Shown piece by piece: positions 1-9,305 of a stretch of 64,000 nucleotides of DNA; position 1 is the stretch's first letter; each line of letters opens with the position of its first letter. Source of the stretch: Semisulcospira habei (lineage: Eukaryota; Mollusca; Gastropoda; Semisulcospiridae). The notes beneath the pieces were generated by a model, which searched no databases, was not told the DNA's origin, and saw only the letters and a program-made list of their open reading frames with translations. The translations under genes and the position numbers were made by a program. The stretch spans positions 125,154,712 to 125,218,711 of the forward strand of contig BTPG01000002.1 of the NCBI GenBank assembly GCA_036245525.1. The letters are read 5' to 3'.

Positions 1-1
1 C

Positions 2-2959
2 GATCTCATTAACCACTCAATCTTACTAAAGAAGTTACCTTTATATCACATTGACTCAAATGCAGTCGCTTTTCTCTCGTCCTATCTCTTAGACAGAACG
101 CAGAAAGTGTTCTTGAATGGTAAATACTCAGCAGAAGGACTGGTGACCCATGGTGTTCCTCAGGGATCCACCCTAGGACCGTTATTATTCAACATTTTTA
201 TAAATGACCTCCCACTGTCAATATCACACCCCAACACAAACTGTGAACTATTTGCTGATGATACATCATTACATGCATCCGATAAAAATGTTTCAACCGT
301 GAGCGCTGTCCTCCAACATAGTTTAGATGAAGTGTCAACTTGGTGTGAAGAAAATCATATGATTATCAGTATTCCTAAAACGAAAAGTATGTTGGTGATG
401 ACACGCCAAAAGCATCAACGTGGTTTGCAACCCCTTGAGCTGTCCCTTCACTCTCAGCCCATAGAGCAAGTGTCAAAACATCGGTTGTTAGGAGTGACAG
501 TCGACGAACAGCTCAGCTGGGAGCCTCACATTCAAACTGCCTGTAAAACTATTTTGAAGAATCTCTTTTTATTATCCAAATTAAGTCGTATAGTTGACAT
601 TGATGCTCGAAAACTATTCTTTAACGCATACATCAAGACACATTGTAATTATGCTTCCAATATCTGGGACGGCTGTGGCGACATTCATTTGAAAACTGCT
701 ATTGCAAAATCCTCTGCAGAAGTCTTGGGTTTCGCCAGAAAGAAGAACAAAGACTGGTTTGACGAAAACGATGTAGAGATCCAGGAACACCTAGCAAAAA
801 AAAAAAAAGCCGCCCATCAGGCCCACCTAGCCCAGCCTTCCTGCCCTGTGAAGAAGTCTGCCTTCCGCCTCGTCTGCAGCAGTCTCCAGCGCAAGCTCAG
901 AGATCTCCAGAATGAGTGGTGGACCAGACTTGCACAGAGGACCCAGCTTTGTGCTGACAATGGTGACTACAGGGGCTTCTACGAAGCACTGAAAGCAGTG
1001 TATGGCCCCAGGCACCTGGTACAAAGTCCCCTGCGAAGCGCGAATGGCCAGGCACTCCTCACAGATAATACCTCCATCTTGAACCGCTGGTCGGAATACT
1101 TTCAGAGCCTCTTCAGCGCTGAGCGCACTGTTCAAGAAGCAGTCGTCCTACAAATCCCACACCTCCCAGTAAAGGTTGAATTGGACGAACCGCCCACCGC
1201 TGAAGAGACCCTCACAGCCATCCACCAGCTCAAGAGTGGCAAAGCAGCAGGCATTGATGGAATACCGCCAGAGATCTGGAAACATGGAGGCACAGCACTG
1301 CACAACAAGCTCCATGACCTCTTTCTCTGCTGCTGGGAGGAAGGAACACTACCAAAAGATCTCCGTGACGCAGTCGTTATCACCCTGTACAAGAACAAAG
1401 GCGAGAAGTCTGACTGTTCCAACTATCGGGGAATTACCCTGCTGTCCATTGCTGGGAAAATCCTTGCAAGGCTGCTCCTGAATCGGCTGGTACCTGCCAT
1501 CGCTGAAGACCAACTCCCAGAGGGCCAGTGTGGCTTCAGAGCAAACAGGAGCACCACCGATATGGTCTTTGTGCTGAGACAGCTACAGGAGAAGTGCCGC
1601 GAGCAGAACAAAGGGCTGTACGTAACATTTGTCGACCTAACAAAAGCGTTCGACACTGTGAGCAGGCAAGGCATGTGGCAGATCCTGGAGCGACTTGGCT
1701 GTCCCCCAAAGTTCCTCAACATGATTGTCCAGCTACACGAGGACCAGCAAGGCCAGGTCAGACTCAACAATGACCTCTCAGAACCATTCCCTATTCTCAA
1801 CGGCGTAAAGCAGGGCTGCGTGCTGGCACCGACCCTCTTCACCATCTTTTTTAGCATGATGTTGAAGCAGGCCACAGTGGACCTCGATGATGACGATGCA
1901 GTGTACATCAGGTATCGTCTCGATGGCAGCCTGTTCAACCTCAGACGACTGCAGGCCCACACGAAAACCCTAGACCAACTGATTCGTGAGCTGCTTTTTG
2001 CTGATGATGCTGCCCTCGTTGCACTCACAGAGAGAGCCCTGCAGCGCATCACGTCTTGCTTCGCAGATGCTGCCCAGCTCTTTGGACTCGAGGTCAGTCT
2101 GAAAAAGACAGAGGTCCTCCATCAGCCGGCACCCAAGACAGTGTATCGCCCTCCTCACATCACCATTGGCGAGTCTGAACTAAAGTCAGTGCACCAGTTT
2201 ACTTACCTTGGCTGCATTATCACGTCGGACGCCAAGCTGGACAAGGAGCTTGACAGCAGGCTGGCAAAAGCGAACAGTGCTTTCGGGCGACTTTTCAAGC
2301 GGGTGTGGCACAATCAACAGCTGAAAACAGGCACCAAGATCAGCGTGTACAGAGCTGTGGTCCTCACCACCCTGCTGTATGGTTCCGAGTCCTGGGCCCT
2401 CTACCGCAGCCAACTACGACTCCTCGAACGCTTCCACCAGCGCTGCCTGCGTACCATCCTGGGCATTCACTGGAGTGACTATGTCACCAACGTCGAGGTC
2501 CTTGAACAGGCTGAAACTGTGAGCATCGAGGCTTTGCTGCTGCGGACACAGCTCCGCTGGGCGGGGCATGTCTCCAGGATGGAGGATCATCGCCTACCAA
2601 AGATCACCCTGTTCGGCGAGCTTGCTACTGGACACCGTGACAGAGGGGCACCAAAGAAGAGATACAAAGACTGTCTCAAGAAGTCACTTAGTGCCTGCCA
2701 CATCGACCACCACCAGTGGTCTTCGCTTGCTGCGGAACGTGACACCTGGCGCTCCACCATTTACAAGGCAGCTGTCTCCTTTGAGGACTCTCGCAGAGCT
2801 AGCCTTAAGGACAAGCGGCTCAGGAGAAAAAACAGAGATGCCGCAGCTCAGAACCCTGGCCAGACCTTCCCCTGCAGCCACTGCGGTCGAACCTGCCTGT
2901 CTCGGATTGGCCTCCGCAGCCACGAACAAGCCTGCAGACGTCGTGGGCAACTCCTATAA
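2..2959 (+). CDS. Chimeric open frame: LINE A RT fragment fused in frame to LINE B RT plus zinc knuckle
   Basis: The frame is open from base 2 to the stop at 2957-2959. Counting from the ATG at 107 it has 950 residues. Residues 1-188 are LINE A reverse transcriptase: HGVPQGSTLGPLLFNIF at about 15-31 and the catalytic FADD at 49-52. From about residue 189 it is LINE B: a basic linker with DWFDEND, then the RT fingers (SGKAAGIDGIPPEIW), FVDLTKAFDTVSR, GVKQGCVLAPTLF, FADD at 631-634, WAGHVSRM and RYKDCLKKSL. It ends in a C-x2-C-x12-H-x3-C knuckle (C923, C926, H939, C943). Non-LTR RTs copy their own RNA at a nicked target; the endonuclease domain is absent from both halves. The fusion is an accident of nesting, though LINE B keeps an uninterrupted RT. 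Confidence 0.8.
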   Translation, partial: DLINHSILLKKLPLYHIDSNAVAFLSSYLLDRTQKVFLNGKYSAEGLVTHGVPQGSTLGPLLFNIFINDLPLSISHPNTNCELFADDTSLHASDKNVSTVSAVLQHSLDEVSTWCEENHMIISIPKTKSMLVMTRQKHQRGLQPLELSLHSQPIEQVSKHRLLGVTVDEQLSWEPHIQTACKTILKNLFLLSKLSRIVDIDARKLFFNAYIKTHCNYASNIWDGCGDIHLKTAIAKSSAEVLGFARKKNKDWFDENDVEIQEHLAKKKKAAHQAHLAQPSCPVKKSAFRLVCSSLQRKLRDLQNEWWTRLAQRTQLCADNGDYRGFYEALKAVYGPRHLVQSPLRSANGQALLTDNTSILNRWSEYFQSLFSAERTVQEAVVLQIPHLPVKVELDEPPTAEETLTAIHQLKSGKAAGIDGIPPEIWKHGGTALHNKLHDLFLCCWEEGTLPKDLRDAVVITLYKNKGEKSDCSNYRGITLLSIAGKILARLLLNRLVPAIAEDQLPEGQCGFRANRSTTDMVFVLRQLQEKCREQNKGLYVTFVDLTKAFDTVSRQGMWQILERLGCPPKFLNMIVQLHEDQQGQVRLNNDLSEPFPILNGVKQGCVLAPTLFTIFFSMMLKQATVDLDDDDAVYIRYRLDGSLFNLRRLQAHTKTLDQLIRELLFADDAALVALTERALQRITSCFADAAQLFGLEVSLKKTEVLHQPAPKTVYRPPHITIGESELKSVHQFTYLGCIITSDAKLDKELDSRLAKANSAFGRLFKRVWHNQQLKTGTKISVYRAVVLTTLLYGSESWALYRSQLRLLERFHQRCLRTILGIHWSDYVTNVEVLEQAETVSIEALLLRTQLRWAGHVSRMEDHRLPKITLFGELATGHRDRGAPKKRYKDCLKKSLSACHIDHHQWSSLAAERDTWRSTIYKAAVSFEDSRRASLKDKRLRRKNRDAAAQNPGQTFPCSHCGRTCLSRIGLRSHEQACRRRGQLL

Positions 2960-2989
2960 AATCTTCGTTCGCGAAGTCAAGCCAAGAGA
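670..2989 (+). mobile_element. LINE B copy 1, 5'-truncated, inserted in LINE A in the same orientation
   Basis: The copy begins in the region between endonuclease and RT and runs to the family 3' end CTTCGTTCGCGAAG (2963-2976) followed by TCAAGCCA. An A11 run near 797-808 lies inside the linker. The RT is undamaged in frame, which suggests a recent insertion. No clear target-site duplication is visible against LINE A copy 2; instead about 20 bp of LINE A are missing at the junction. The extended RT, the WAGH motif, the GxPKKRYKD motif and the terminal knuckle resemble RTE/L1-like elements that are common in invertebrates; the clade is not proven here. Confidence 0.88.
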
Positions 2990-3301
2990 GATTAAGCTTA
3001 TTCTTCCTGATGAAAGACTGAAGGCCCTTAATATCCTACCACTCAGTAAACAATTGGAACTTAATAGATGCTTACTTGTGCACAAAAATTCTAAACGATG
3101 CCGCCCCTCCCCATCTCCGTGAGCTGTTTCCCCACACGAATTGAGAGAACGAGAAACAGCTTACACCATCTCCAAAAACTGAGAATCGACATATTCAAAT
3201 CTAGCATATCATTTTCCGGTGCTAAGTCATGGAATAACTTGCCCTCTCATTTCAAGTCTATTTCAAAGTTTTCTATTTTCAGAGCTCGCGTCCATAAATA
3301 A
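2990..3301 (+). pseudogene. LINE A copy 1, RT C-terminal remnant
   Basis: Resumption of LINE A after the LINE B insertion. It can be read as DERLKALNILPLSKQLELNR, then frameshifts, then SSISFSGAKSWNNLPSHFKS. The same residues are found at 29600-29971 in copy 2. A 15-bp deletion next to CCTG (about 3009) and a small indel near 3090 break the frame. The block ends at CCATAAATA, where the second LINE B fragment starts. Confidence 0.85.
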
Positions 3302-4018
3302 TAGCGAACAGTGCTTTCGGGCGACTATACAAGCGGGTGTGGCACAATCAACAGCTGAAGAAAGGCACCAAGATCAGCGTGTACAGAGCTGTCGTCCTCA
3401 CCACCCTGCTGTACGGTTCCGAGTCCTGGGCCCTCTACCGCAGCCAACTACGACTCCTCGAACGCTTTCACCAGCGCTGCCTGCGTACCATCCTCAGCAT
3501 TCACTGGAGTGACTATGTCACCAACGTCGAGGTCCTTGAACAGGCGGAAACTTTGAGCATCGAGGCTTTGCTGCTGCGGACACAGCTTTGCTGGGCGGGG
3601 CACGTCTCCAGGATGGAGGATCATCGCCTACCCAAGATCACTCTGTTCGGCGAGCTCGCCACTGGACACCGAGACAGAGGGGCACCAAAGAAGAGATACA
3701 AAGACGGTCTCAAGAAGTCACTTAGTGCCTGCCAAATCGACCACCGCCAGTGGTCTTCGCTTGCTGCGGACCGTGACACCTGGCGCTCCACCATTCACAA
3801 GGCAGCCGTCTCCTTTGAGGACTATCGCAGAGCTAACCTCAAGGACAAGCGGCTCAGGAGAAAAAACAGAGTTGTCGTAACTCAGAACTCTGACCAGACC
3901 TTCCCCTGCAGCCACTGCGGTCGAACCTGCCTGTCCCAGATTGGCCTCCGCAGTCAGGGAAATGCCTGCAGACGACGTGGGCAAGCCCTATAGAATCTTC
4001 GTTCGCGAAGTCAAGCCA
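3302..4018 (+). pseudogene. LINE B copy 2, 3' fragment only
   Basis: In-frame codons run from 3304 to the stop at 3991-3993. They cover the last quarter of the LINE B protein: ANSAFGRLYKRVWHNQQLKK, then LLYGSESWALYRSQLRLLER, WAGHVSRM, RYKDGLKKSL and the knuckle CSHCGRTC. Here the last zinc ligands read SQGNAC, so the expected histidine is replaced. It shares the 3' end CTTCGTTCGCGAAG (3997-4010) and is followed by an ATG-repeat tail. It sits in the 3' UTR of LINE A copy 1, so the same LINE A was hit twice by LINE B. Confidence 0.85.
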
Positions 4019-4119
4019 TGATGATGATTTTTTATATGTGTAAAGTAGCAGGACAGTTTGGAAGATAGGCATTGCTATGCCTAAAACGTTTTATCCTGAA
4101 TAAAAACGTTTCATCATCA

Positions 4120-4123
<4 letters not shown>

Positions 4124-4207
<84 letters not shown>
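4124..4207 (+). repeat. (TC)n microsatellite at the 3' end of LINE A copy 1
   Basis: About 42 uninterrupted TC units directly follow the (CAT)n tail of LINE A. LINE A copy 2 is also followed by a TC tract. Confidence 0.97.
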
Positions 4208-4210
<3 letters not shown>

Positions 4211-4560
4211 CTCAAGATATAATGGGTAAACTCGGATAACTCTTCAGTGCAAGCGAGGATGTAAATGGCTGTTGGTATCGGTCGCAGTGGCAGTAGGGTA
4301 TAGATTCTCACGAGCCCCTATGCCGCCTGCACACGAAAAGAGGGACTTTAATAATTGAACTGCTATTCCCGTACGTTCTCATAAAAGTTGCAACATTTTC
4401 AAGAGTTACGTGAGGACTTCCCATCCCCTGGTGAGAGGCTTCACGTTAGGGAAAGTGGATTTCTCTGGACAGAGATTGCCCACTACATCAGACAGTTCTA
4501 GGTCTAGGTTAGAAACGTACAAAATTCAAACACTCAGTAAATTCCAGCAGCCAGATCCAC
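4208..4560. other. No gene recognised
   Basis: Non-repetitive-looking sequence after the TC tract. I see no coding signature, RNA gene or terminal repeat. A short open frame starting at 4410 has no recognisable motif. Confidence 0.4.
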
Positions 4561-4561
4561 C

Positions 4562-4618
4562 AGAAAGAGGCATATATCCTCATGAGCCTCTGCAATCGCA
4601 AAGGCTCGTAACTATGAT
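4562..4618. repeat. Degenerate H1 hairpin
   Basis: AGAGGCATATATCCTCATGA is a clear H1 left arm. The right half is eroded into AAAGGCTCGTAACTATG and then a short (TA)n run. Confidence 0.65.
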
Positions 4619-4632
4619 ATATATATATATTG

Positions 4633-4711
4633 TGAGAATGCTCTGCTGTGCTAATGCCATGGAATTCCAGGCTGGTAAGCTTACATTGTGTCATCAGGAC
4701 ATCAGCTGCCC
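4633..4711 (-). repeat. Repeat F fragment, inverted relative to 5120-5198
   Basis: The block is the reverse complement, with few changes, of the block at about 5120-5198 (shared landmarks GGAATTCCA and AAGCTTAC). The two arms enclose about 410 bp. This is either an inverted pair of repeat F fragments or the arms of one foldback unit. Confidence 0.8.
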
Positions 4712-5086
4712 TTTTTGTGACTGCATCGCTAACTAGATCTAGAAAGAGAGGGTGGTGGGACAGAAGGAATGACAGACCTATTATTGTGAGCCTTCCACTG
4801 AATACCTACTACATAAAGCAGTAGGGACTACCCCCAGGCGCCCTGCAGTCCGCCGGAGAATATCCAGTCCTTCCCCCGAGGGGGATGCTAGTAAATATCC
4901 CCAAACAGATATTGGACCTGCAGAGTAGATTTAGGTTTTTGCCGCCTACTACCGGTTTCGCCCCATATGGCATAACCTGACAAATTGCAAACACAACGCG
5001 TGTACTAGAAGCCGCCTCCAGAATTTACTGGTAGCACCACTAGTACCGAGCGTGGATTGCATCCCTAAAGCTTTATGCGGTGTTAT
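4712..5086. other. Spacer between inverted repeat F arms, no gene
   Basis: No coding motif is recognised. It contains CCCCCGAGGGGG (4876-4887), a short perfect palindrome. It ends at an A22/G12 homopolymer junction (5088-5121). Confidence 0.45.
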
Positions 5087-5177
5087 TAAAAAAAAAAAAA
5101 AAAAAAAAGGGGGGGGGGGGGCGGCTGATGTCCTGATGACACAATGTAAGCTTACCAGCCTGGAATTCCATTGCATT

Positions 5178-5224
5178 AGCACAGCAGAGCATTCGCAGAA
5201 TTGAATTGAAAAATTACGTCCCTC
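5178..5224 (+). repeat. Target-site duplication of LINE B copy 3, left copy (47 bp)
   Basis: These 47 bases are identical to 6671-6717 on the other side of the LINE. The flanking bases differ (T before the left copy, G before the right; ATCC after the left, GGAA after the right), so the duplicated segment is well delimited. Confidence 0.92.
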
Positions 5225-6670
5225 ATCCACCACCGATATGGTCTTTGTGCTGAGACAGCTACAGGAGAAGTGCCGCGAGCAGAACAAAGGGCTGTACGTA
5301 ACGTTTGTCGACCTAACAAAAGCGTTCGACACTGTGAGCAGGCAAGGCATGTGGCAGATCCTGGAGCGACTTGGCTGTCCCCCAAAGTTCCTCAACATGA
5401 TTGTCCAGCTACACGAGGACCAGCAAGGTCAGGTCAGACTCAACAATGACCTCTCAGAACCATTCCCCATTCTCAACGGCGTAAAGCAGGGCTGCGTGCT
5501 GGCACCGACCCTCTTCACCATCTTTTTTAGCATGATGTTGAAGCAGGCCACAGTGGACCTCGATGATGACGATGCAGTGTACATCAGGTATCGTCTCGAT
5601 GGCAGCCTGTTCAACCTCAGACGACTGCAGGCCCACACGAAAACCCTAGACCAACTGATCCGTGAGCTGCTTTTTGCTGATGATGCTGCCCTCGTTGCAC
5701 ACACAGAGAGAGCCCTGCAGCGCATCACGTCCTGCTTCGCAGACGCTGCCCAGCTCTTTGGACTCGAGGTCAGTCTGAAAAAGACAGAGGTCCTCCATCA
5801 GCCGGCACCCAAGACAGTGTATCGCCCTCCTCACATCACCATCGGCGAGTCTGAACTAAAGTCAGTGCACCAGTTTACTTACCTTGGCTGCATTATCACG
5901 TCGGACGCCAAGCTGGACAAGGAGCTTGACAGCAGGCTGGCAAAAGCGAACAGCGCTTTCGGGCGACTTTTCAAGCGGGTGTGGCACAATCAACAGCTGA
6001 AAACAGGCACCAAGATCAGCGTGTACAGAGCTGTGGTCCTCACCACCCTGCTGTATGGTTCCGAGTCCTGGGCCCTCTACCGCAGCCAACTACGACTCCT
6101 CGAACGCTTCCACCAGCGCTGCCTGCGTACCATCCTGGGCATTCACTGGAGTGACTATGTCACCAATGTCGAGGTCCTTGAACAGGCTGAAACCGTGAGC
6201 ATCGAGGCTTTGCTGCTGCGGACACAGCTCCGCTGGGCGGGGCATGTCTCCAGGATGGAGGATCATCGCCTACCAAAGATCACCCTGTTCGGCGAGCTTG
6301 CTACTGGACACCGTGACAGAGGGGCACCAAAGAAGAGATACAAAGACTGTCTCAAGAAGTCACTTAGTGCCTGCCAAATCGACCACCACCAGTGGTCTTC
6401 GCTTGCTGTGGACCGTGACACCTGGCGCTCCACTATTTACAAGGCAGCTGTCTCCTTTGAGGACTCTCGCAGAGCTAGCCTTAAGGACAAGCGGCTCAGG
6501 AGAAAGAACAGAGATGCCGCAACTCAGAACTCTGGCCATACCTTCCCCTGCAGCCACTGCGGTCGAACCTGCCTGTCCCGGATTGGCCTCCGCAGCCACG
6601 AACAAGCCTGCAGACGTCGTGGGCAACTCCTATAAAATCTTCGTTCGCGAAGTCCAGCCAAGAATGAATG
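5225..6670 (+). mobile_element. LINE B copy 3, 5'-truncated, with target-site duplications
   Basis: The copy starts within the RT at the codons for STTDMVF. It ends with the family 3' stem-loop CTTCGTTCGCGAAG, then GTCCAGCCAAGAATGAATG, an AATG-type tail. It is almost identical to copies 1 and 4, so these insertions are young. Confidence 0.93.
5238..6635 (+). CDS. LINE B reverse transcriptase, C-terminal 465 residues, intact frame
   Basis: The product is the RT palm and thumb of a non-LTR retrotransposon. It shows FVDLTKAFDTVSR near residue 23, GVKQGCVLAPTLF near 79-91, the catalytic FADDAALVA at about 146, LLYGSESWALYRS, WAGHVSRM, GAPKKRYKDCLKKSL and the terminal C-x2-C-x12-H-x3-C knuckle (FPCSHCGRTC). 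The fingers and the endonuclease are lost by 5' truncation, so it cannot make a working enzyme alone. The ATG at 5238 is an internal methionine of the parent protein, not a native start. Confidence 0.85.
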   Translation: MVFVLRQLQEKCREQNKGLYVTFVDLTKAFDTVSRQGMWQILERLGCPPKFLNMIVQLHEDQQGQVRLNNDLSEPFPILNGVKQGCVLAPTLFTIFFSMMLKQATVDLDDDDAVYIRYRLDGSLFNLRRLQAHTKTLDQLIRELLFADDAALVAHTERALQRITSCFADAAQLFGLEVSLKKTEVLHQPAPKTVYRPPHITIGESELKSVHQFTYLGCIITSDAKLDKELDSRLAKANSAFGRLFKRVWHNQQLKTGTKISVYRAVVLTTLLYGSESWALYRSQLRLLERFHQRCLRTILGIHWSDYVTNVEVLEQAETVSIEALLLRTQLRWAGHVSRMEDHRLPKITLFGELATGHRDRGAPKKRYKDCLKKSLSACQIDHHQWSSLAVDRDTWRSTIYKAAVSFEDSRRASLKDKRLRRKNRDAATQNSGHTFPCSHCGRTCLSRIGLRSHEQACRRRGQLL

Positions 6671-6717
6671 AGCACAGCAGAGCATTCGCAGAATTGAATT
6701 GAAAAATTACGTCCCTC
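6671..6717 (+). repeat. Target-site duplication of LINE B copy 3, right copy (47 bp)
   Basis: Identical to 5178-5224. Repeat F resumes directly after it. Confidence 0.92.
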
Positions 6718-6791
6718 GGAACTAATCTGATTTAGTGCATTTTGGGCTTTGGGCGATGCCTTTGTTTAAAAGTAAGAGCTGCATCCCCCAG

Positions 6792-6889
6792 GAGCAAAAC
6801 CTCTTCGGGCCCCACGACGGCCGCAGTGGACCCGCGCACAGCCGTACGCGAGCCCACTGCAGCCGTCGTAGGCCCGAGGACCTTTGCTT
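6792..6889. repeat. H3 hairpin (GC-rich palindrome)
   Basis: The left arm (AAAACCTCTTCGGGCC, GGCCGCAGTGGACCCGCGCA) pairs with a right arm ending GGCCCGAGGACCTTTGCT. The arms are about 45 bp with mismatches, and the loop lies around ACAGCCGTACGCG. Confidence 0.8.
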
Positions 6890-7148
6890 ATGGGATGGCC
6901 TTAGTTTCATCCCGAGGTTGAGGTGCTCATCCAGGATTTACTGCTGGGAGAACATATGCCTCCTGTCAGTAAAAGAACTGGCCCTAGCTTTATCCCGAGT
7001 CGAACGTGCTCGGTCAGGTTTAACTGTATGCATCCCGCAGCGACTGCCAAAATCATGAGAAACGGTCCCTGTATATTGCTTCCACTTTTTCAGTGCGCAA
7101 AATGACCTTGGAACGACGTCCTCTTGCTCACTGGGGTCCTCGCCTTCA

Positions 7149-7214
7149 GCAAGAGGCATAGATCCTCATGAGCCCCCGCAATTGCGGGGGCTCATGAGGA
7201 TCTATGCCCCTAGC
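7149..7214. repeat. H1 hairpin, near-perfect 33-bp arms
   Basis: This is the reference copy of H1. GCAAGAGGCATAGATCCTCA leads to GAGCCCCCGCAATTGCGGGG and returns with GGATCTATGCCCC. Only the outermost right-arm bases (CCCCTAGC against CCTCTTGC) are mismatched. About 30 related copies or remnants occur in the window. Confidence 0.93.
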
Positions 7215-7372
7215 ACACATAGCTTAATCGTCTGATATGGAATTATAGAACCTTTCCAGACCACTCTTACATAGGAAACACCCCCATATGTCCTAGGCTT
7301 AGCGCGCTAAGCTGTCTGGGGTACCATGGTGAACCTGTAGCCAGTTCGCAAACTAGAGGGTGTGATTGTTCG

Positions 7373-7423
<51 letters not shown>
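7373..7423 (+). repeat. C21/A30 homopolymer junction
   Basis: Twenty-one C are followed directly by thirty A. The same C-then-A order, or its complement T-then-G, recurs at 8881, 8972, 33450, 33798 and 58110. Confidence 0.95.
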
Positions 7424-7427
<4 letters not shown>

Positions 7428-7543
7428 CACACTTAAATGCTAAAGCTTACTCCCTACACGTTTAAAGGCCCCGCACAATCAGAAAATATACTAATTTTCC
7501 CAGTATATATTTCGAAATAAGAAGTTTAGATCGCGCAGAGTAC

Positions 7544-8090
7544 GCAATTGCATTGTAATGTAGAGATTTCAGTTTTTAGATGCCGAGTTCAATTGCATTG
7601 TAATGTAGAGATTTCAGTTTTTAGATGCCGAGTTCAATTGCATTGTAATGTAGAGATTTCAGTTTTTAGATGCCGAGTTCAATTGCATTGTAATGTAGAG
7701 ATTTCAGTTTTTAGATGCCGAGTTCAATTGCATTGTAATGTAGAGATTTCAGTTTTTAGATGCCGAGTTCAATTGCATTGTAATGTAGAGATTTCAGTTT
7801 TTAGATGCCGAGTTCAATTGCATTGTAATGTAGAGATTTCAGTTTTTAGATGCCGAGTTCAATTGCATTGTAATGTAGAGATTTCAGTTTTTAGATGCCG
7901 CCGAGTTCAATTGCATTGTAATGTAGAGATTTCAGTTTTTAGATGCCGAGTTCAATTGCATTGTAATGTAGAGATTTCAGTTTTTAGATGCCGAGTTCAA
8001 TTGCATTGTAATGTAGAGATTTCAGTTTTTAGATGCCGAGTTCAATTGCATTGTAATGTAGAGATTTCAGTTTTTAGATGCCGAGTTCAA
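7544..8090 (+). repeat. 45-bp tandem array, 12 copies
   Basis: Unit landmarks are CAATTGCATTGTAATGTAG and AGATTTCAGTTTTTAGATGC. Copies are essentially identical except one with an extra CCG near 7900. Because 45 is a multiple of three, one frame stays open for 211 codons (7548-8183). I regard that as a by-product: the peptide is a bare 15-residue repeat with no known motif. Confidence 0.97.
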
Positions 8091-8311
8091 TATAGTTTCG
8101 TATTTCACTTTGTTGTTTCATTATGTTGCAAGTTAAACTGCATCTTGTTTTTGTTGTTGTGCAAAAGGGACATTTGTTACTAATTTTATTTGTCGATTCA
8201 ACTGTTGAGCTGGAGTTTTTGTCTACTATTTATGAAAATAAATGCGTCGCTCGTATTCAAAAAATGGCTTTGGCCGACATGGCTATTCTGCGGTTGTAAA
8301 AGGTTATATGA
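8091..8311. other. No gene recognised
   Basis: AT-rich spacer between the 45-bp array and the long palindrome. It has an AATAAA at 8237 and no coding motif. Confidence 0.4.
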
Positions 8312-8500
8312 AGCATAGAAGTGGAGTATTCGTATACAATCATTTTTAGACAGACCGAGCGGCAGACACTTCTGCAACTGTTTGATCCATAGTCATCGAG
8401 CGCGTTCCGCGCTCGGTGACTATGGATCAAATAGTTGCAGAAGTGTCAGCCGCTCGGTCTGTTTAGAAATGATAGCATACGAGCACTCCACTTCTATGCT
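8312..8500. repeat. Long palindrome, two 93-bp arms with a 3-base loop
   Basis: The left arm 8312-8404 and right arm 8408-8500 are reverse complements with only scattered mismatches. The inner part (GATCCATAGTCATCGAGCGCG against CGCGCTCGGTGACTATGGATC) is almost perfect. No coding content. It may be a foldback MITE; no target duplication was recognised. Confidence 0.9.
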
Positions 8501-8839
8501 GTAATATCACTCCCAACATTACCCTACTGCGTTTGAACCGAACGTGATTGTTAGATACTGGCACTATACTTCAATGTTGTACTTAAATCACACAGCAAGT
8601 GAAGCTGCATGAGCTGGAGGATTTAATGCAAGTGCAATCACCCGCCCCAGAAACATCATCCAATCCCGCGCCCCTACAAATCAAAAGAAGGAGAAGAAAA
8701 CAGTGCACGGAACCCATTCTCCAATATCCCTCCCCACCAGATCCCCTCCTATCAAAGGTCAGCCTATTATTCAACAAGATCCAACTCCCCCCTAACCCCC
8801 CCTAACCCGCGCACCTCTACTATGTCCCCTCAGTCGCAA

Positions 8840-9305
8840 GTATTCCCCCCCCCCCCAACCCCCCCCCCACCCACCCACCCCCCCCCCAAAAAAAAAAAAA
8901 AAAAAGAAAAGAAAAAAAAAGCGGTCATCAAAGTGTAAACAGTCCGCTACCCCCCCCCCCCTCCCCCCCCCCCAAAAAAAAAAAAAAAAAAGACAAAAAA
9001 ACAAACAAACAAACAACAACAAAAAAAAACAAACAAAAAAACTTCCTCTCAGACACACACAACAAACTCGATCTCCACAACCTCAAAAGTCCCCCCCGCC
9101 CCCCCCCCCCCCCCACCCACACCCCTAAACCAAACACCCAAAAAGCAAAACAACTCCCTCCCTCCCCCCAAAAACAACAAATAAATAAATAAATAAATAA
9201 TAAATAAATAAATAGAAATAATAAATAAATAAAATAAATAAATATTTCTTTTTTAATGAAAAAAATAAAATGAATAAATAAATAAATTTAAATAGAATAT
9301 GTATA
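8840..9305. repeat. Low-complexity block: poly-C, poly-A and (AAAT)n
   Basis: Alternating C-rich and A-rich runs (C tracts near 8845-8887, 8950-8972 and 9090-9113; A tracts 8888-8905 and 8973-8991) are followed by TAAA/AAAT repeats from 9178 to about 9300. No gene. Confidence 0.9.

Larger units (their letters stand above)
1..4123 (+). mobile_element. LINE A copy 1 (CR1/jockey-like), open at the window edge, interrupted twice by LINE B
   Basis: The sequence matches LINE A copy 2 (27922-30298) almost base for base in three blocks: 1-669 (RT core), about 2990-3301 (RT C-terminal region) and about 4026-4123 (3' UTR end). The gaps hold LINE B copies. Relative to copy 2, about 20 bp are missing at the first junction and about 250 bp of 3' UTR at the second. 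The 3' end has AATAAA at 4099, a small stem-loop (TAGGCAT 4066-4072 with ATGCCTA 4077-4083), a short (CAT)n tail and then a long (TC)n tract. The copy is dead: its coding region is split and the part after 2990 is out of frame. The clade call rests on general RT style only. Confidence 0.85.
5120..6775 (+). mobile_element. Repeat F copy interrupted by LINE B copy 3
   Basis: Repeat F runs from 5120 to 5224, is interrupted by the LINE, and resumes at 6671-6775. The distal part contains GAAAAATTACGTCCCTCGGA, then a stretch that matches in reverse complement at 62083-62135. The second copy of F (62083-63690) is interrupted by LINE D at nearly the same place. No coding capacity was seen in F itself. 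Confidence 0.75.

Noticed and set aside
2..2959. A genuine two-RT fusion gene
   Set aside because: Comparison with LINE A copy 2 shows a simple nested insertion; both parts are 5'-truncated or interrupted.
7149..7214. H1 hairpins as rho-independent terminators or microRNA genes
   Set aside because: Perfect arms, many dispersed copies, TTAA-bounded flanks and the absence of nearby genes indicate MITE hairpins. Production of small RNAs cannot be judged from sequence.
7548..8183. 211-codon repeat protein over the 45-bp array
   Set aside because: Explained by a 45-bp satellite. The repeat changes only by a CCG insertion, with no sign of codon-position bias.
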